From Folioceros fuciformis (lineage: Eukaryota; Anthocerotophyta; Anthocerotopsida; Anthocerotales), in assembly GCA_049999805.1 (NCBI GenBank), contig JBNGIO010006237.1, forward strand, positions 1 to 32,851: 32,851 bases of DNA, in the 5' to 3' direction. Positions within the stretch are counted from its first letter, which is position 1. Every line of letters starts with the position of its first letter. Below the pieces are notes generated by a model, which was not told the origin of the DNA, searched no databases, and saw nothing but the letters and a program-made list of their open reading frames with translations. A program made the position numbers and the translations under genes. Shown piece by piece: positions 9,021 to 19,818 of the stretch.

Positions 9021-11208
9021 TGACCTAGCATTAGACTTAGGACTTATATTTAGAATACATGAGTGTTAATTATTGCTAAAGAAAGCTTGAGATAGTCTTC
9101 TTAAGCCCATTGATGCGCAGTGCTGCTGGTGCTTGGCCGAGCTGAGGGCTTTGGTCAGGATATCAGCTATCATTTGTTCGGTCAGCCAATATAGGACTTC
9201 AAATTTTCCGTCCTTTACTACTTTCCGGATAAAATGAAATTGTACCTCTATGTGTTTGGTACGCGCATGGTACTTAGGGCTATAGGTAAGCGAGATAGTT
9301 CCCTGGTTGTCATAGTAGAGGGATCTTGGGAGATGTTGAGCTTCTCCTAATTCCGATAGTTGTTGAAGTTGCCATAGTCCTTCTTTACAAGCATGTGTCA
9401 AGGATGCTATATTCTGCTTCCGTGGAGCTGAGAGTAATCACTTGTTGCCGCTTGTTGCTCCAACTCGAGGCTGTGCCTTCGAGCAAATACACATAGCTGC
9501 TTGTGCTCTTCCTAACGTCCTTGTCCCCTGCCCAATTAGCGTCACTATATCCTTGAAGCTGAAGGTGCTCATCTTGCTTAGCAGAGGACTAGTATAGGAG
9601 TCCCATATCCGAAGTAGATCTAAGATATCTAAATATGTGCTTAATAGCCTTCCAATGTTCTGATGTGGGAGATGATAAAAACTAAGAGAGTGCTCCCACT
9701 GGAAAAGCAAGGTCTAGCCTAGTGCAGACCATTAAGTACATAAAGCTTCCAACTGCTGAAGAGTAGGGTACCCCATTCGTGTCAGGATCTGGAGTTGAGT
9801 CTCGATCTGCCTTAATCAGCTTAAGGTTAACTTCCATTGGTGTGGAGATAGGCTTAGAGTCTTGCATCTTGTACTCAGTTAAAACTTCTTGAATATATTT
9901 GGATTGATGTATAAATATACTTCTAGACTCTTTGTGTCTAACTATTTGAATGCCTAAACAATGAGATAAATCCCTGCAATTGGTCATAGCAAAACACTTC
10001 GAAAGCATTGACCTAGTCTCTTCTAGCATGGGTTTGGAGTTAGACATTAGAACAATATCGTCTACATATACAGCAAGTAGAATAAAACAATCATTTGATT
10101 TTCTAATATAGATGTTGCTATCGGAGTCTAGTTTGGTAAACTCTAAGGCCTCTAAGGTTTCATCTAACTTAGAGTACCACTCCATAGCGCTTTGTTTGAG
10201 TTCATAAAGTGCTTTCAATAATTTGCATGCATTGTATAGTCGTCTATTGACCTTAATCCCCTCGAGTATGTCCATATATGTGTGTTATAGGTCGTCGTAT
10301 AAGAAGGCAGTTTTTATATCCAGTTGCAAGAGCTCATAATCATGGTGAGAGGCTAATGCTATAAGGGTCCTAAGTGATGTAATCTTGAGTACCGGGCTGA
10401 ATGTTTCATCATAATCAAACCCGTGTTGTTGAGAATAGCCCTTAGCTACTAACCTTGCCTTATACCTCTCTATGTTGCCGCCAGCGTTTAGCTTGATCTT
10501 AAATGTCCATTTTGAGCCCACTAATTTTCTGTCTGGAGGTAAAGTGGTGAGAGTCCAAGTTTTGTTAGCCCTAAGTGAGTCCAGTTCTGATTTAATAGCA
10601 ATTTTCCAATTTTCGATTTCAGGACATGTAATAGACTCATGATAAGTTGCGAGTACAAATTGATCAATAGCCGCATATAAGCAATGAGCTAAATTCATTT
10701 TAGGGTCCCTCCAATTGGATGGAGAATACCTCCGTATGGTACCTAGACTCGTACGTTGTGATCGTCTGCCGGGCCTGATATCCGTGTGTGTGTTATCCTC
10801 GTCTTGTGAGTTGTGTGACCTGAAAAGAGCACTATGTTCTGAGCCTGAAACACCTCTATGTTGAGGGCGGGAAGATGCATCCATCTTCACGCTCTGGTGT
10901 TGAGGATGGAGGTCTTGGTCCTCCGGGCTGCCAATGCCGAAGGGGTCGTCCTCTGCACTGCTGCTATCTCCTCCTGCAGATTGTGGGCGATGGCCGAGGC
11001 TAGAGGCCGTAGGCTGCGATGCAATTGAGGACGCGAGCTCCTCCTTGTCGAAATCGCCGAAGGTGAAAGAGTCTGCACGTACGTGTTGGTGATGGAGATT
11101 GGGAACTGGTTGGGCAGGCTGTTGTGCTGTAGGTTGGATAGGTTGTGCCTGATTTGGCTGTGGTGTGGGTTGTGCAGGAGGAGCTGTTCCCATGGAAATA
11201 TCGTCGTC

Positions 11209-11218
11209 NNNNNNNNNN
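11209..11218. other. Assembly gap (10 N) with duplicated edges
   Basis: Ten N are flanked by two identical 47-bp sequences, 11162-11208 and 11219-11265. As with the larger gap, the likeliest reading is unmerged overlapping ends; a real 47-bp tandem repeat is possible but less likely. Confidence 0.88.
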
Positions 11219-11742
11219 GGTGTGGGTTGTGCAGGAGGAGCTGTTCCCATGGAAATATCGTCGTCGCTATCTGCATGATCTGTAGGGAGGTTGGATGCTC
11301 CCACTGCAACTGGGCCCTACATATCTTCTAAAAAAAGTGACATCTCGTGAATGGGTCACTTTGTGAGTCTGTGGGTGCATGATTTTAAAACCCTTGACGC
11401 CGTTGGTGAAGCCAATAAAGATGTGTTTACTTGCACGATCCTCTAACTTGGTTCTTGTGGCTTTAGGTACATGTGCATACACGGGAGAGCCGAACACTCT
11501 GAGGTTGGATAAATCAGGCTTGTGTCTCGTCCATGCTTCGTAAGGAGTTTGTTGTGGCAAAGCAGCCATTACAGATCTGTTGATGAGGTAAACTGCATGG
11601 GCCATTGCTTCTGGCCAGTATGTCTTGGGCAGGTTAGCATGGATCAGCATGGTCAGTCCATAATCTTGGACTGTTCTGTTCATACGTTGTGACACCCCGT
11701 TCTACTGAGAGGTGTGAGGTGTGGTCTGTTGAGATGTCACCC

Positions 11743-12121
11743 CCGCCATGCTCAAAGGAGGTTAAAACAAGTTAGTTGAAGCAAGATGCAGAATCCCAAA
11801 ACTAAGAGCACTATAACAAGGCTCTTAAACTAAAATAAAAAGGAGAATTACAAAAACAACACTATACAAGTGAAGAGGGAGTTAGACTGCATATACTAAG
11901 TGGGTTCATCCCTTCTTTTATGGACCTATGGGTGGCACTCTCATTTCGTGCCCAATATGGGATAAATGACCCTACAATACTTCTTTTGCCTAACATAGCA
12001 AAGTCTAATAAGCTATATATATATATTAATCATAACCTTAATCACTCTTACCACTAATTAGTACAAACTCAATAAGCTGGATTAGCACTAATTAATATCA
12101 ACATTAATCATGCTTAACATG
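11743..12121. mobile_element. Unclassified 379-bp insertion in the Copia 2 integrase
   Basis: The integrase reading stops at INREVT near 12122 and resumes at TTPHTSQ near 11730. The sequence between has no coding likeness to Copia, is AT-rich with a TATATATATATA run, and is bordered on both sides by GTCACC on the plus strand (11737-11742 and 12122-12127), a candidate 6-bp target-site duplication. No terminal inverted repeats, poly-A tail or LTR borders were found, so the class is unknown. A small non-autonomous element or a diverged solo LTR are options. Confidence 0.6.
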
Positions 12122-13537
12122 GTCACCTCTCTATTAATGCTGTGTGTCTTGCAAAATTGCAGGAAGGCATTGGATCTATATTCTCCTCCTCCATCTGAAC
12201 GGAGTGTTAGGAGTTTCTCTCCTGTTTGCGTTTCAGCCCAAACTGTGTATTCTTGGAAGTAGGTGAGGGCTTGAGATTTGTGCTTTAGCAGATACAGGAT
12301 GGTGAACCTACTCATGTTGTCTATGACCAACATGAAATATAAGTATCCGTGAATGGATCTCTTGAAGGGTCCACAAATGTCTGAGTGTGCTAACTCTAGT
12401 CCTCTTGTGGATCTGCTAGTGGATTTAGTGAAAGGAGTACAGTGGCTCTTCCCAAGTGAGAATACCTCACAGATGCCGAACTCCTCCACATTGGTGCCTT
12501 TAGCTGCGCCTGCTGTAAGCATTTGTTTCATCCTTTGTACCCCCATATGGCCAAGTCTTGCATGCCATAAATATGATTTGTTGTGCTTGTCTACGGTAGA
12601 TAATGAAAGAACAGGGTTATGACTTCTGTCCATGTTGAGATGATACAGGTCATCGTTCTTGAGGTCTCCAGTGGTGATTAGCTCTCCTTGAGGTGTCTCC
12701 ACAACGCAATGGCCTTGTCCAAAACATACATAGCAGCCAGATTCATCAATTTTACGGACTGAAAATAGGTTTTTGGTTAGTCCTAGAACGAGTAGGTCGT
12801 CTAAAATTTGGAGTGTGCTTCCTGGCTTTAGGTTTAAGTCTACTGATCCGTGTCCTTCTATGGTGTGCCTTGTATCGTCACCCAAGCTGACGAAATGAGG
12901 AGGCTTAGAGGGTGTGAAGTCTTTGAAGTATTCTCGATGTGGGGTCATATGCTGTGACGCCCCTGAGTCTATGTACCAGGAATGCTGGCCTTGAGCAGTT
13001 AGGCATGAGGCAACCAGGGCTGATGGTGATGAGTCTTACCAAGTTTTTTGTAGGCATAGGAATGCCTTTGAATGTCTTTTCATGGTTAAAGCTAACTGGC
13101 CTGATGCTTCTCCTCTGTCTCTTCTTTAATTGTTGTTTGCCATGCGTTTCCAGCACTCATCATAAGTATGGCCCGAAATCTTGTAGTAGCCGCATATTTT
13201 TCTCCAACTTGGGTTGAAGCTGCCACGTCCTCTAGAATAAGAACCTTTGCCCTTGTGTTGCTGTTGGCCTCTAAAGTTGGGCCGGCCACGACCTCGAGCT
13301 CTACCTCTACTTGTGAAGTAGGCGGCACTTGACGATTCTCCGCCGAAGGAGGTAGCGAATACTTTTCTCCTTGCTTCTTCTCTCAACATTGCATTGATCA
13401 CTTTGTTAACCGTGAGTGGGGCTGCACCTTGTAAGGACTAGACTACGGAGATCCATGATTCAGGTAGAGTGGACAGCAATATTGCTACCATTAAATCTTC
13501 AAAGATGGTGAAGCCGCATGATTGGAACTTGGCATTA

Positions 13538-13571
13538 CCCACAACATGTTTGTCTACAAACATGTTGTGGG
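13538..13571. repeat. Perfect 34-bp palindrome at the gag break of Copia 2
   Basis: CCCACAACATGTTTGT (13538-13553) is followed by two bases and then by its exact reverse complement (13556-13571). The left arm is gag coding sequence (minus strand KHVVG). Beyond the right arm the sequence turns AT-rich and no longer resembles gag. Confidence 0.95.
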
Positions 13572-14481
13572 AAAGTGATGGATGGAGTGATGGTTTCCTA
13601 TGGGGCTACTTATTTAGTCCCACATCAATTTTCATCTTTGATTGTATTTTCTTTTTTTCATATTTTCAATTATACCAGTTATTTTTGTACCTTTATTTTC
13701 ACTGGATATTTTTATCCTTTTAATAATATATATATAATTAAATGTATAATCTGAAATTTAAAAAAATTATAATATCTCTCCCTCCAACTTTACCCCATGG
13801 TACTATGCGAAGGCAGGCAAGCGCGCCGCTCTTACAAGAGGCCGCTTATTTGCGTCTTGAACCCTACCCCCGGCCACCGCCGCTCCAGATCCAATCGCAG
13901 ATGACTGGAAGCCGTGGACGGGCCTAAAGGAAACCAACCATACGTATCTGACAAGTTTCAAGTCCTGGCACGGCCTACACCCTACAGGTTGTGTATGTTC
14001 CATCGCATCCAATCGTGCAAACACCTTCCAGCTGCAGCGTTTTAGACAGTAGCTTAACATTGCTTGCTTAAACTCGTGAAGTCCAGGCTGCGGGCCTTCT
14101 GCTCTTCACATCTCAACCAAGCACCGAGATTCTGATCCATAGATATTTAATCGCATGGTTATTTGATGCCGGTTTTACGAAGGATGTGAAGAACACGATG
14201 CATTACTTCTAGACTGCACACGATTGCCAGCATCTACTGGCCGAAAGGAGCTCGTTGGAACATACACTCGTGTTAGGTGTATGCCCATGGAAAGGCTTTA
14301 AATAACAACGACGGACAACGCAGAGAGCCGCAGTAGCTACGGACAAATTCGATAGCTATGGTCGGACGGCAGCGAGATGCAGAGACGAGGAAACAGTGGA
14401 ATATGAGCTGGCTCATGCAAATATTGGATTGGGGACTCAGCCTTCACCAAAATTGTTTCTGGCGCACACTGGAGTATTGCG
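13572..14481. other. Spacer and 5' region of the acetyltransferase gene
   Basis: The first 200 bp are very AT-rich (TATATATATA near 13728). GGGGCTACTTATTTAGTCCCACATC-like sequence at 13604-13628 recalls ends of small plant LTR elements, but nothing more supports this. The rest is ordinary unique sequence holding the presumed promoter and 5' UTR of the next gene. No other gene is seen. Confidence 0.55.
14297..14304 (+). promoter_or_regulatory. Possible TATA box of the HGSNAT-like gene
   Basis: TTTAAATA lies 178 bp before the ATG at 14482. A start about 30 bp downstream would give a 5' UTR of about 150 nt. The call rests on sequence and position only. Confidence 0.4.
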
Positions 14482-17220
14482 ATGACGACCTCTCCAACTC
14501 ACAGTAGCCATGTAGATGGTCAATCTTCAGAATCCAATCATGCTCTGTCGACGACTCCTGCAAGCATTGTGCCAGAGCATCCAGAGCACCAAACTCTGAA
14601 CTTGCCTGCGGTGGACAACGATAGCACAAATGACGACATCATCAAGGAGTCGGCTTCTGTTGCTGTGGAGGCTCAGAAAGCAAAGCGAGTGGCCTCCCTG
14701 GACGCATTTCGAGGCCTCACCGTCCTTGTAAATGGGTTCTCACCAGCCAAACTTGCCTTCCGAGCATTTGTACTTTGACAAGTGAACCTGTCTCCTGTTT
14801 CAATTTGTCCCAGAGTGATCAGCTTTCATACGTGCCTCTGAAATGTGAACAATTCCTTGCGACTCTGGTGGTTTGCCAGATCATGATACTGGTGGATGAT
14901 GCCGGGGGCTATTGGCCACAAATAAATCATTCTCCTTGGAATGGAGTTACTCTCGCCGACGTTGTAATGCCCTTCTTCCTTTTCATTGTGGGCGTCGCTA
15001 TAGCTCTTGCTCTCAAGGTACAGCACCATTGTTTTGCAAGGCTGTTCAAAATGTCAACCAGTATTCCGTTTCAGGCCTGTTGACGAGGTCAATTGATCGA
15101 CACGACCGTGGGTGTTGATGTGAAGAGAATTCCGGACAAAGCAAGGGCCTCACGCAAGGTAATCCTGCGCACCATTAAGCTTTTTATCTGGGGGCTCCTG
15201 CTACAAGGTTGATACCCTGGACACAGCCCTCTGCAAGTTGGAGTAGACAAAGGTACTGATCTTTCTCTCAGTGGCATCTGTCCAAACTTCACAAATTTAT
15301 GCGATGATATCAAACAGGGGGCTACTCTCATGCACCCGACGACCTTAGCTATGGAGTGGACATGAAACGCATCCGTTGGATGGGCATCCTGCAGGTATAT
15401 GTGAAAGATGAATTCCCTCCTCCACATCTCGGCTGAGCCTTTCCTTTCCCGACGGTGCTGACTCTAGGCAGGATGGTGTTTCGTCCTTCCAACCAGAGAA
15501 TTGCCATTTCATATTTCGTGGTTGCCGTGATCGAAATTGCAACAACTAGGAGTGGAAACTTCGAACTAAAGAAAGGACCTTTGGCAATATTCAAGCGCTA
15601 CAGATATCACTGGTGAAGTAAAGTCTTTTGAGAAACGTCGTTCCGTGTGCCCTTCAAGACTTGCACACGTGATTCTAAAATGTTCTCCATTTGACATTGC
15701 CATCACAGGTATGCGGCAGCAGTTATACTTGTCGTCTATCTTAGCCTAGAGTATGGACTTTACGTGCCTGATTGGCATTTTGATGCTCAGGGCACCCAAG
15801 ATGATGTCCCCGGTCCAAGACTCCATGTAAACTTGCTACTGACCTGAGCTATCGATCACTGTTGACTTCAAGCATGAAGCTCATGTGAGAAGAAATTGAA
15901 CTCAAGTTTGTGAATCACAGGTGGAGTGTGGGGTGAGGGGACATGTGGGACCTGCCTGTAATGCTGCGGGATATGTAGACCGTGCTATTCAAGGAGTGAA
16001 CCACCTTTACATCTATCCTGAATTGACTCGAACCCAGGTACGATCACAAGAGCTCCAAGCATTTTGCATCAAAACCTTGAGCATATGCAGGTTTCCCATC
16101 TCGAACCATCGTGCTCCAAGTGAGCTGACAATATTGAAGCTATTGTTCAGGCTTGTAGCCTAAGCTCACCCGCTGACGGAGACCCTCCTCCCAATGCCCC
16201 AACCTGGTGTCAAGGCCCATTTGAGCCAGAAGGCATCCTTAGGTTAGGAAACGTCATGTTCATGACTTTATCAGTCTTACAGAGGTACTGAGACCTACGT
16301 CGTATGTACTTGACTTGCTCATGTGTGGCTTTCAGCTCGGTATCAGCTATTCTTAGCTGCCTGCTGGGAATCCATTATGGTCACGTCCTTATCCATTACA
16401 AGGTAAGAAAACCTCATCCATCCAATTGATTTTGTTCCCACCACTAGGAGTCTCCACAAGTTAACATGCTTGCCACCTGCTTTCTGTGTGGGTTTGGCAG
16501 GGCCATGTAAAGAGGCTGATACATTGGGTCGCACCTGCAGTAGCGTTTATACTGTTGGGCACTGTTCTTCACTTCTCCCATGGTGAGTAATGCTTGCTTT
16601 GGCCACCATCTGTGGTTCTTGAGTGGCAACCTAAACACTATGCCTTGCAGCAATACCCATCAACAAGCAGCTGTATAGCGTAAGCTACGTTGCTTTCACT
16701 GGAGGAGCTGCTGGATTGCTGTTCTCAGCCCTCTATATTCTGGTAGGTCATAAATTCTGCACACTAATGTTTTCCAGCTTCACGAGAGAAGAGTGGCCAT
16801 CTTCGTTTAACATGAGGCCCTTGCTCCTGAACCTGTCGGCCAGATTGATTTGTACAGCATCAGAAAGCCAACGGCATGGTTGGAATGGGTGGGCATGAAT
16901 GCCATGCTGGTCTTTGTTCTGGGAGCTCAAGGCGTCCTCTCGGGTTTTGTCAAGGGCTTCTACTTTCATTCTCCGGGCAATGATTTGGTGAAGTCTTATG
17001 GACGATGCAGTGTTTGCCTTTGCTGCCAAGAATCGTAGCGAGACCCTATGAGCTGATACTATCCTGGATGCAGGTGTGGTGGATCCAAAAGCATATCTTT
17101 ATCAAACCGGTGGGGTCGACAAGGGTTGGAATACTCTTGTATGTGCTTTTCGGAGAGATCCTTTTCTGGTGCGTGGTCTCCGCACTCTTGCACTGGAGGG
17201 GATGGTACTGGAAGCTGTGA
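14482..17220 (+). CDS. HGSNAT-like acetyltransferase (DUF5009), 13 exons
   Basis: Plant homologue of heparan-alpha-glucosaminide N-acetyltransferase, a multi-pass membrane enzyme that in animals moves acetyl groups from acetyl-CoA across the lysosome membrane. Plants lack heparan sulfate, so the substrate here is unknown. Exons: 14482-14727, 14880-15017, 15126-15207, 15318-15394, 15497-15612, 15709-15826, 15921-16037, 16151-16242, 16336-16402, 16501-16582, 16651-16742, 16844-16987, 17074-17220; together 505 aa plus stop, all with GT-AG borders in phase. Motifs in order: RVASLDAFRGLTV, ILVDDAGG, INHSPWNGVTLAD (His99 matches the animal catalytic His), VMPFFLFIVGV, YGVDMKRIRWMGILQRIAI, YGLYVPDW, CGVRGHVGPACNA, LLGIHYGHVLIHYK, LEWVGMNAMLVFVLGAQG and the C-terminal RGWYWKL. 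The N-terminal 65 residues are polar and poorly conserved. Length is normal. The donor after exon 3 (GTTGAT) is weak, but the joined reading LLLQGGY fits the family. Confidence 0.93.
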
Positions 17221-17305
17221 CATCCATGACCAAATCCTGCACATATATCGGACTAATCAGTGCATAGGCAGTCCCAAATCTCCTTCCGCTTTTTTTTGCT
17301 GGAAG

Positions 17306-18771
17306 ATGGCCGTGTGTCCTGTGGTTGCCTCGACACCACGTCCTTCCTCCTCTTTTGCCGACGCAGTGTGCACGCTAGCGCAAATCTGTTCACTTCTCTT
17401 CAGCATTCTTCTCACGTTCTGCCTCTCGTGCGGGCAATCGCTTCACCTTGGCGCTCGCAGCGTTGTCCCGTTGGTCAAGTCGGTCTTCAAGGACCGACAA
17501 GGGAGACGGCACAATGATTGTCAACACGAGGCAAATGGGAACTGCAGATCACAGACCCAGACGGAGGGGGAATGGGAAGGACTTGTGGCGGATACGCAGA
17601 AGTTGAGCAGCAATCTGATCTACGAAGGCAGAGTGTGGCACGAGAGGCGGCATCCCGTGGTGCACAAGTTCGAGTACGGGGTTCGATACGCCTTTGTGAA
17701 TTTGGACAATCCTCCGTCCTGGTATCTGTCATCTGCTGCCAAAGAGCATTTGGGCGCTGAGCAGGCTCGCAGCATATCAGGGACGTCGGGACCAGTGTAG
17801 GCATTGTGGTCGCTTTTCCGGGGGAGCTGACTTGAGCTGCTCGACTATGTACCTGGTCCTGGTTGGTAGCCGATGGGTTCCCAGTGCTGAATCTGCTGTT
17901 CGTGGTGCAACAGATACCTGCTTACTTTGCTCAGAAGTGTGGGCTACGAGCAGAATCCCCTCAGTGTCTATTACTGCTACGAAGCAGATGCTGGAGACCT
18001 TGTGAAATGCATAGCCGAGGTATGTCAGTTTGCACTTAAGCAAATATTGTTGTGGCCGCATAGTTTCCTTGGTTGGCTCTGCATTGCATGTTGTCTTGCA
18101 GCTCATTGTTCTTCATTCAGGTGACTAATACACCATGGGGTGAGAGAGTCACCTTTGTATTCGAGCCCAGGGTTGACACAGTAGCCAAACCCCTCCACGT
18201 CAGTCCATTCATGGTATTCCTCATTGCCCTTACATCCAGCTACATTGCAGCTGCGTAGTCTGTTTACAGACATTCAACCCAGCAAGCTGGTGTTGTTTAC
18301 AGGACATGCTAGGGTCATGGCGGATGCTGGCTTCGGCCCCTGGGGAGACCCTACAGCTCACCATCCAGGTGCAGCATCCTCAGCTTGGAGATTACTTCGT
18401 CGCTAACCTGCGAATGAAGAGAGTGGATGACAAGAGCATCGGCAGTCCTGAGGTGTTTCTGTGGCTCATGCCTCACAAGGTTGCCCTGTGGATCTACTGG
18501 CAGGTGCGTAAATTGTACACTCTGGCCTGTCTCACCTCCTGACCGTCCAGTGGTCTTTCTCATTGCCATCAACTGTGGCTGTTTTGGCTGCCAGGCAATC
18601 ATGCTGCTGTGGAAAGGGCTGAAGGTGCAGCCGCATCCCAAGGACGTCGATGGCTCAGCTTATCGCAACCGGGCTCGAGCAAGAGATGCTGAACTGCGAT
18701 CCAGTGAAAGCCAAGAACCGACAGCCCGTCTGTTCAGATGGAGAGAGGCTGCAGGTTGGCCTTGGACATGA
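17306..18771 (+). CDS. DUF1365 family protein, 5 exons
   Basis: Exons 17306-17796, 17914-18019, 18121-18213, 18303-18503 and 18595-18771 give 355 aa. The domain begins near residue 103 with LIYEGRVWHERRHPVVHKFE and continues with RYAFVNLDNP, GPVYLLTLLRSVGYEQNPLS across the first splice, VYYCYEADAG, VTNTPWGERVTFVFEP, KPLHVSPFM, DMLGSWRM, VFLWLMPHKVALWIYWQ and a C-terminal WREAAGWPW. These are hallmarks of the plant branch of DUF1365 (COG3496); function is unknown, and bacterial members often sit beside lipid-modifying enzymes. A hydrophobic segment near residues 27-45 could be a membrane anchor or targeting signal. The start is the first ATG in frame after the upstream gene's stop, but the frame is open further up and overlaps that gene's last exon, so the true N-terminus is not certain. 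Only 85 bp separate the two coding regions. Confidence 0.88.
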
Positions 18772-19013
18772 TCACTGGGATCCTTGGACTCCTTTCCTTA
18801 TGTGCAAGCCGGATTCTTATTATTCGTTCTTGGGCTTTCCACGTTCCTCTTGTTCAATTGTAAAGAGATTCCCTTCGTTGCACGGCAAGTTCGTTCCTGG
18901 CTTCGAGATGGCAGAATATTCTAGGAAATGTCGTTCGGCTTCCCGGATATCGTTAGGGCTTATCCGCACGGTGGATTAGAAGTTGAGGTGCGGTAGTGGA
19001 ACATCGTCTCGCC

Positions 19014-19818
19014 ATGGAGCGCTTGCTGGCTTACGATAGTGTCATCACTCCCTTGGGGCCACTGATCTTGGGAGCATCCGCCACAGCCCTGCACTCTGCC
19101 GCGTTCGGCACGCTGCCGACTGGTGGTCTGACCTCGCCCACAGATGGCCATCCGGTGCTTGCTTTGGTAGGTGTCAGGCAGGCTGTGTGTGATGTTGTTG
19201 CTGGGGTGGGAGTTTTCTTCACGTTTTAATCGTCTGCGTGAGAGCACGTCTGCGGTTGCACGTAAGGTGTGGCCGGTTGATTTGACACGGGAGTTGAAAG
19301 GGAAGCATCATGGTGGTTGTCCCCTCAAGCTCATAGTGTAGCTGGTGCAGCTAAGTTGTAGCCTACTTCTAGCGTTGAGGTGTCGGCCCTTCACATTAGG
19401 GCAAGGGGAAAGTAGTGAGCCTGCATTGATTTGATGTCTTGTGGTTTTGAGACAGGCCAAGCAGCAGGTTCAGGAATATTTCAATGGGCAGCGGAAAGAG
19501 TTTGACATACCGCTGTGCTTGGAAGGCACCCCGTTCCAGAAGAAGGTGTGGTCTGTGCTACAGCGGATAGAGTTTGGCCAGCGAATCTCGTACCAGGAGC
19601 AGGCAAAGATGATGGGAGAACCAAGCAAAAGTAGGGCCGTTGGAGGAGCGAATGGTAAAAATCCTATCTGCCTCATCGTGCCTTGCCACCGTGTTGTAAG
19701 AAAGGAAGCAGGTAACCTTGGAGGCTATGGCTACGGCCTGCACGCCAAACAGTATTTGCTAGATTGGGAATCTGGTATATGCGGTAAGGGGAGGGGAGCA
19801 GCGTCTGAAGGAAGCTGA
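19014..19818 (+). CDS. O6-alkylguanine-DNA alkyltransferase (MGMT/Ogt type), 2 exons
   Basis: Exons 19014-19166 and 19456-19818 give 171 aa, the usual size of the single-domain enzyme. It removes alkyl groups from O6 of guanine by moving them to its own Cys. The N-terminal part has SVITPLGPLILGAS and HPVLALAKQQVQEYFNGQ (across the splice). The C-terminal DNA-binding half has GTPFQKKVWSVLQRIEFGQR, ISYQEQAKMMG, RAVGGANGKNPI (Arg111, base-flipping finger) and the active site IVPCHRVV with Cys128. GYGYGLHAKQYLLDWE ends the fold. The acceptor Cys is present, so this is a real transferase and not an alkyltransferase-like protein with Trp there. The start has a good context (GCCATGG). No nuclear signal is obvious. 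It lies 242 bp after the DUF1365 stop. Confidence 0.93.

Larger units (their letters stand above)
8539..13571 (-). mobile_element. Ty1/copia retrotransposon 2, truncated at its 5' end
   Basis: Read on the minus strand the order is gag (from 13571), protease, integrase, reverse transcriptase, RNase H, purine tract and 3' LTR, the Copia order. No 5' LTR or primer site is found above 13571, and about the first 130 gag residues are missing, so the element was cut off inside gag. Its proteins differ clearly from those of element 1, so it is a separate lineage and not a local copy. A 379-bp insertion splits the integrase, and a 10-N gap lies between integrase and reverse transcriptase. The left border depends on the LTR call. 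Confidence 0.88.
9066..13571 (-). pseudogene. Copia 2 gag-pol, degenerate
   Basis: The gag remnant covers the central part and a zinc knuckle in which the second Cys is Tyr (CGYYKISGHTYDEC); a TAG interrupts it. The protease site WYIDSGASQHMTPHR is intact. The pre-integrase motif is YLWHARLGH. In the integrase, the first two Asp are present (AHSDICGPF, LRSDGGGEY), but the third acidic residue is Gln (NGVSQRMN), and TAG at 11703-11705 replaces the second Gln of a QQNG motif. Reverse transcriptase has KARLVAKGYSQ, an in-frame TAA at 10285-10287 and an intact VYVDD. RNase H is shifted in frame between about 9680 and 9400, then ends with YYDNQGTISL, YHARTKHIEVQFHFI and IADILTKAL. The copy cannot be functional. 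Confidence 0.9.

Noticed and set aside
13604-13760. A second small LTR (TRIM) next to the palindrome
   Set aside because: Only a short TAGTCCCACATC likeness is seen; no TG...CA borders, primer site or partner LTR could be found.
14728-14879. Alternative first exon of the HGSNAT-like gene reading on into VNGFSPAKLAF
   Set aside because: It runs into a stop and breaks the conserved LTV-(hydrophobic)-MILVDD junction that splicing at 14727/14880 restores.
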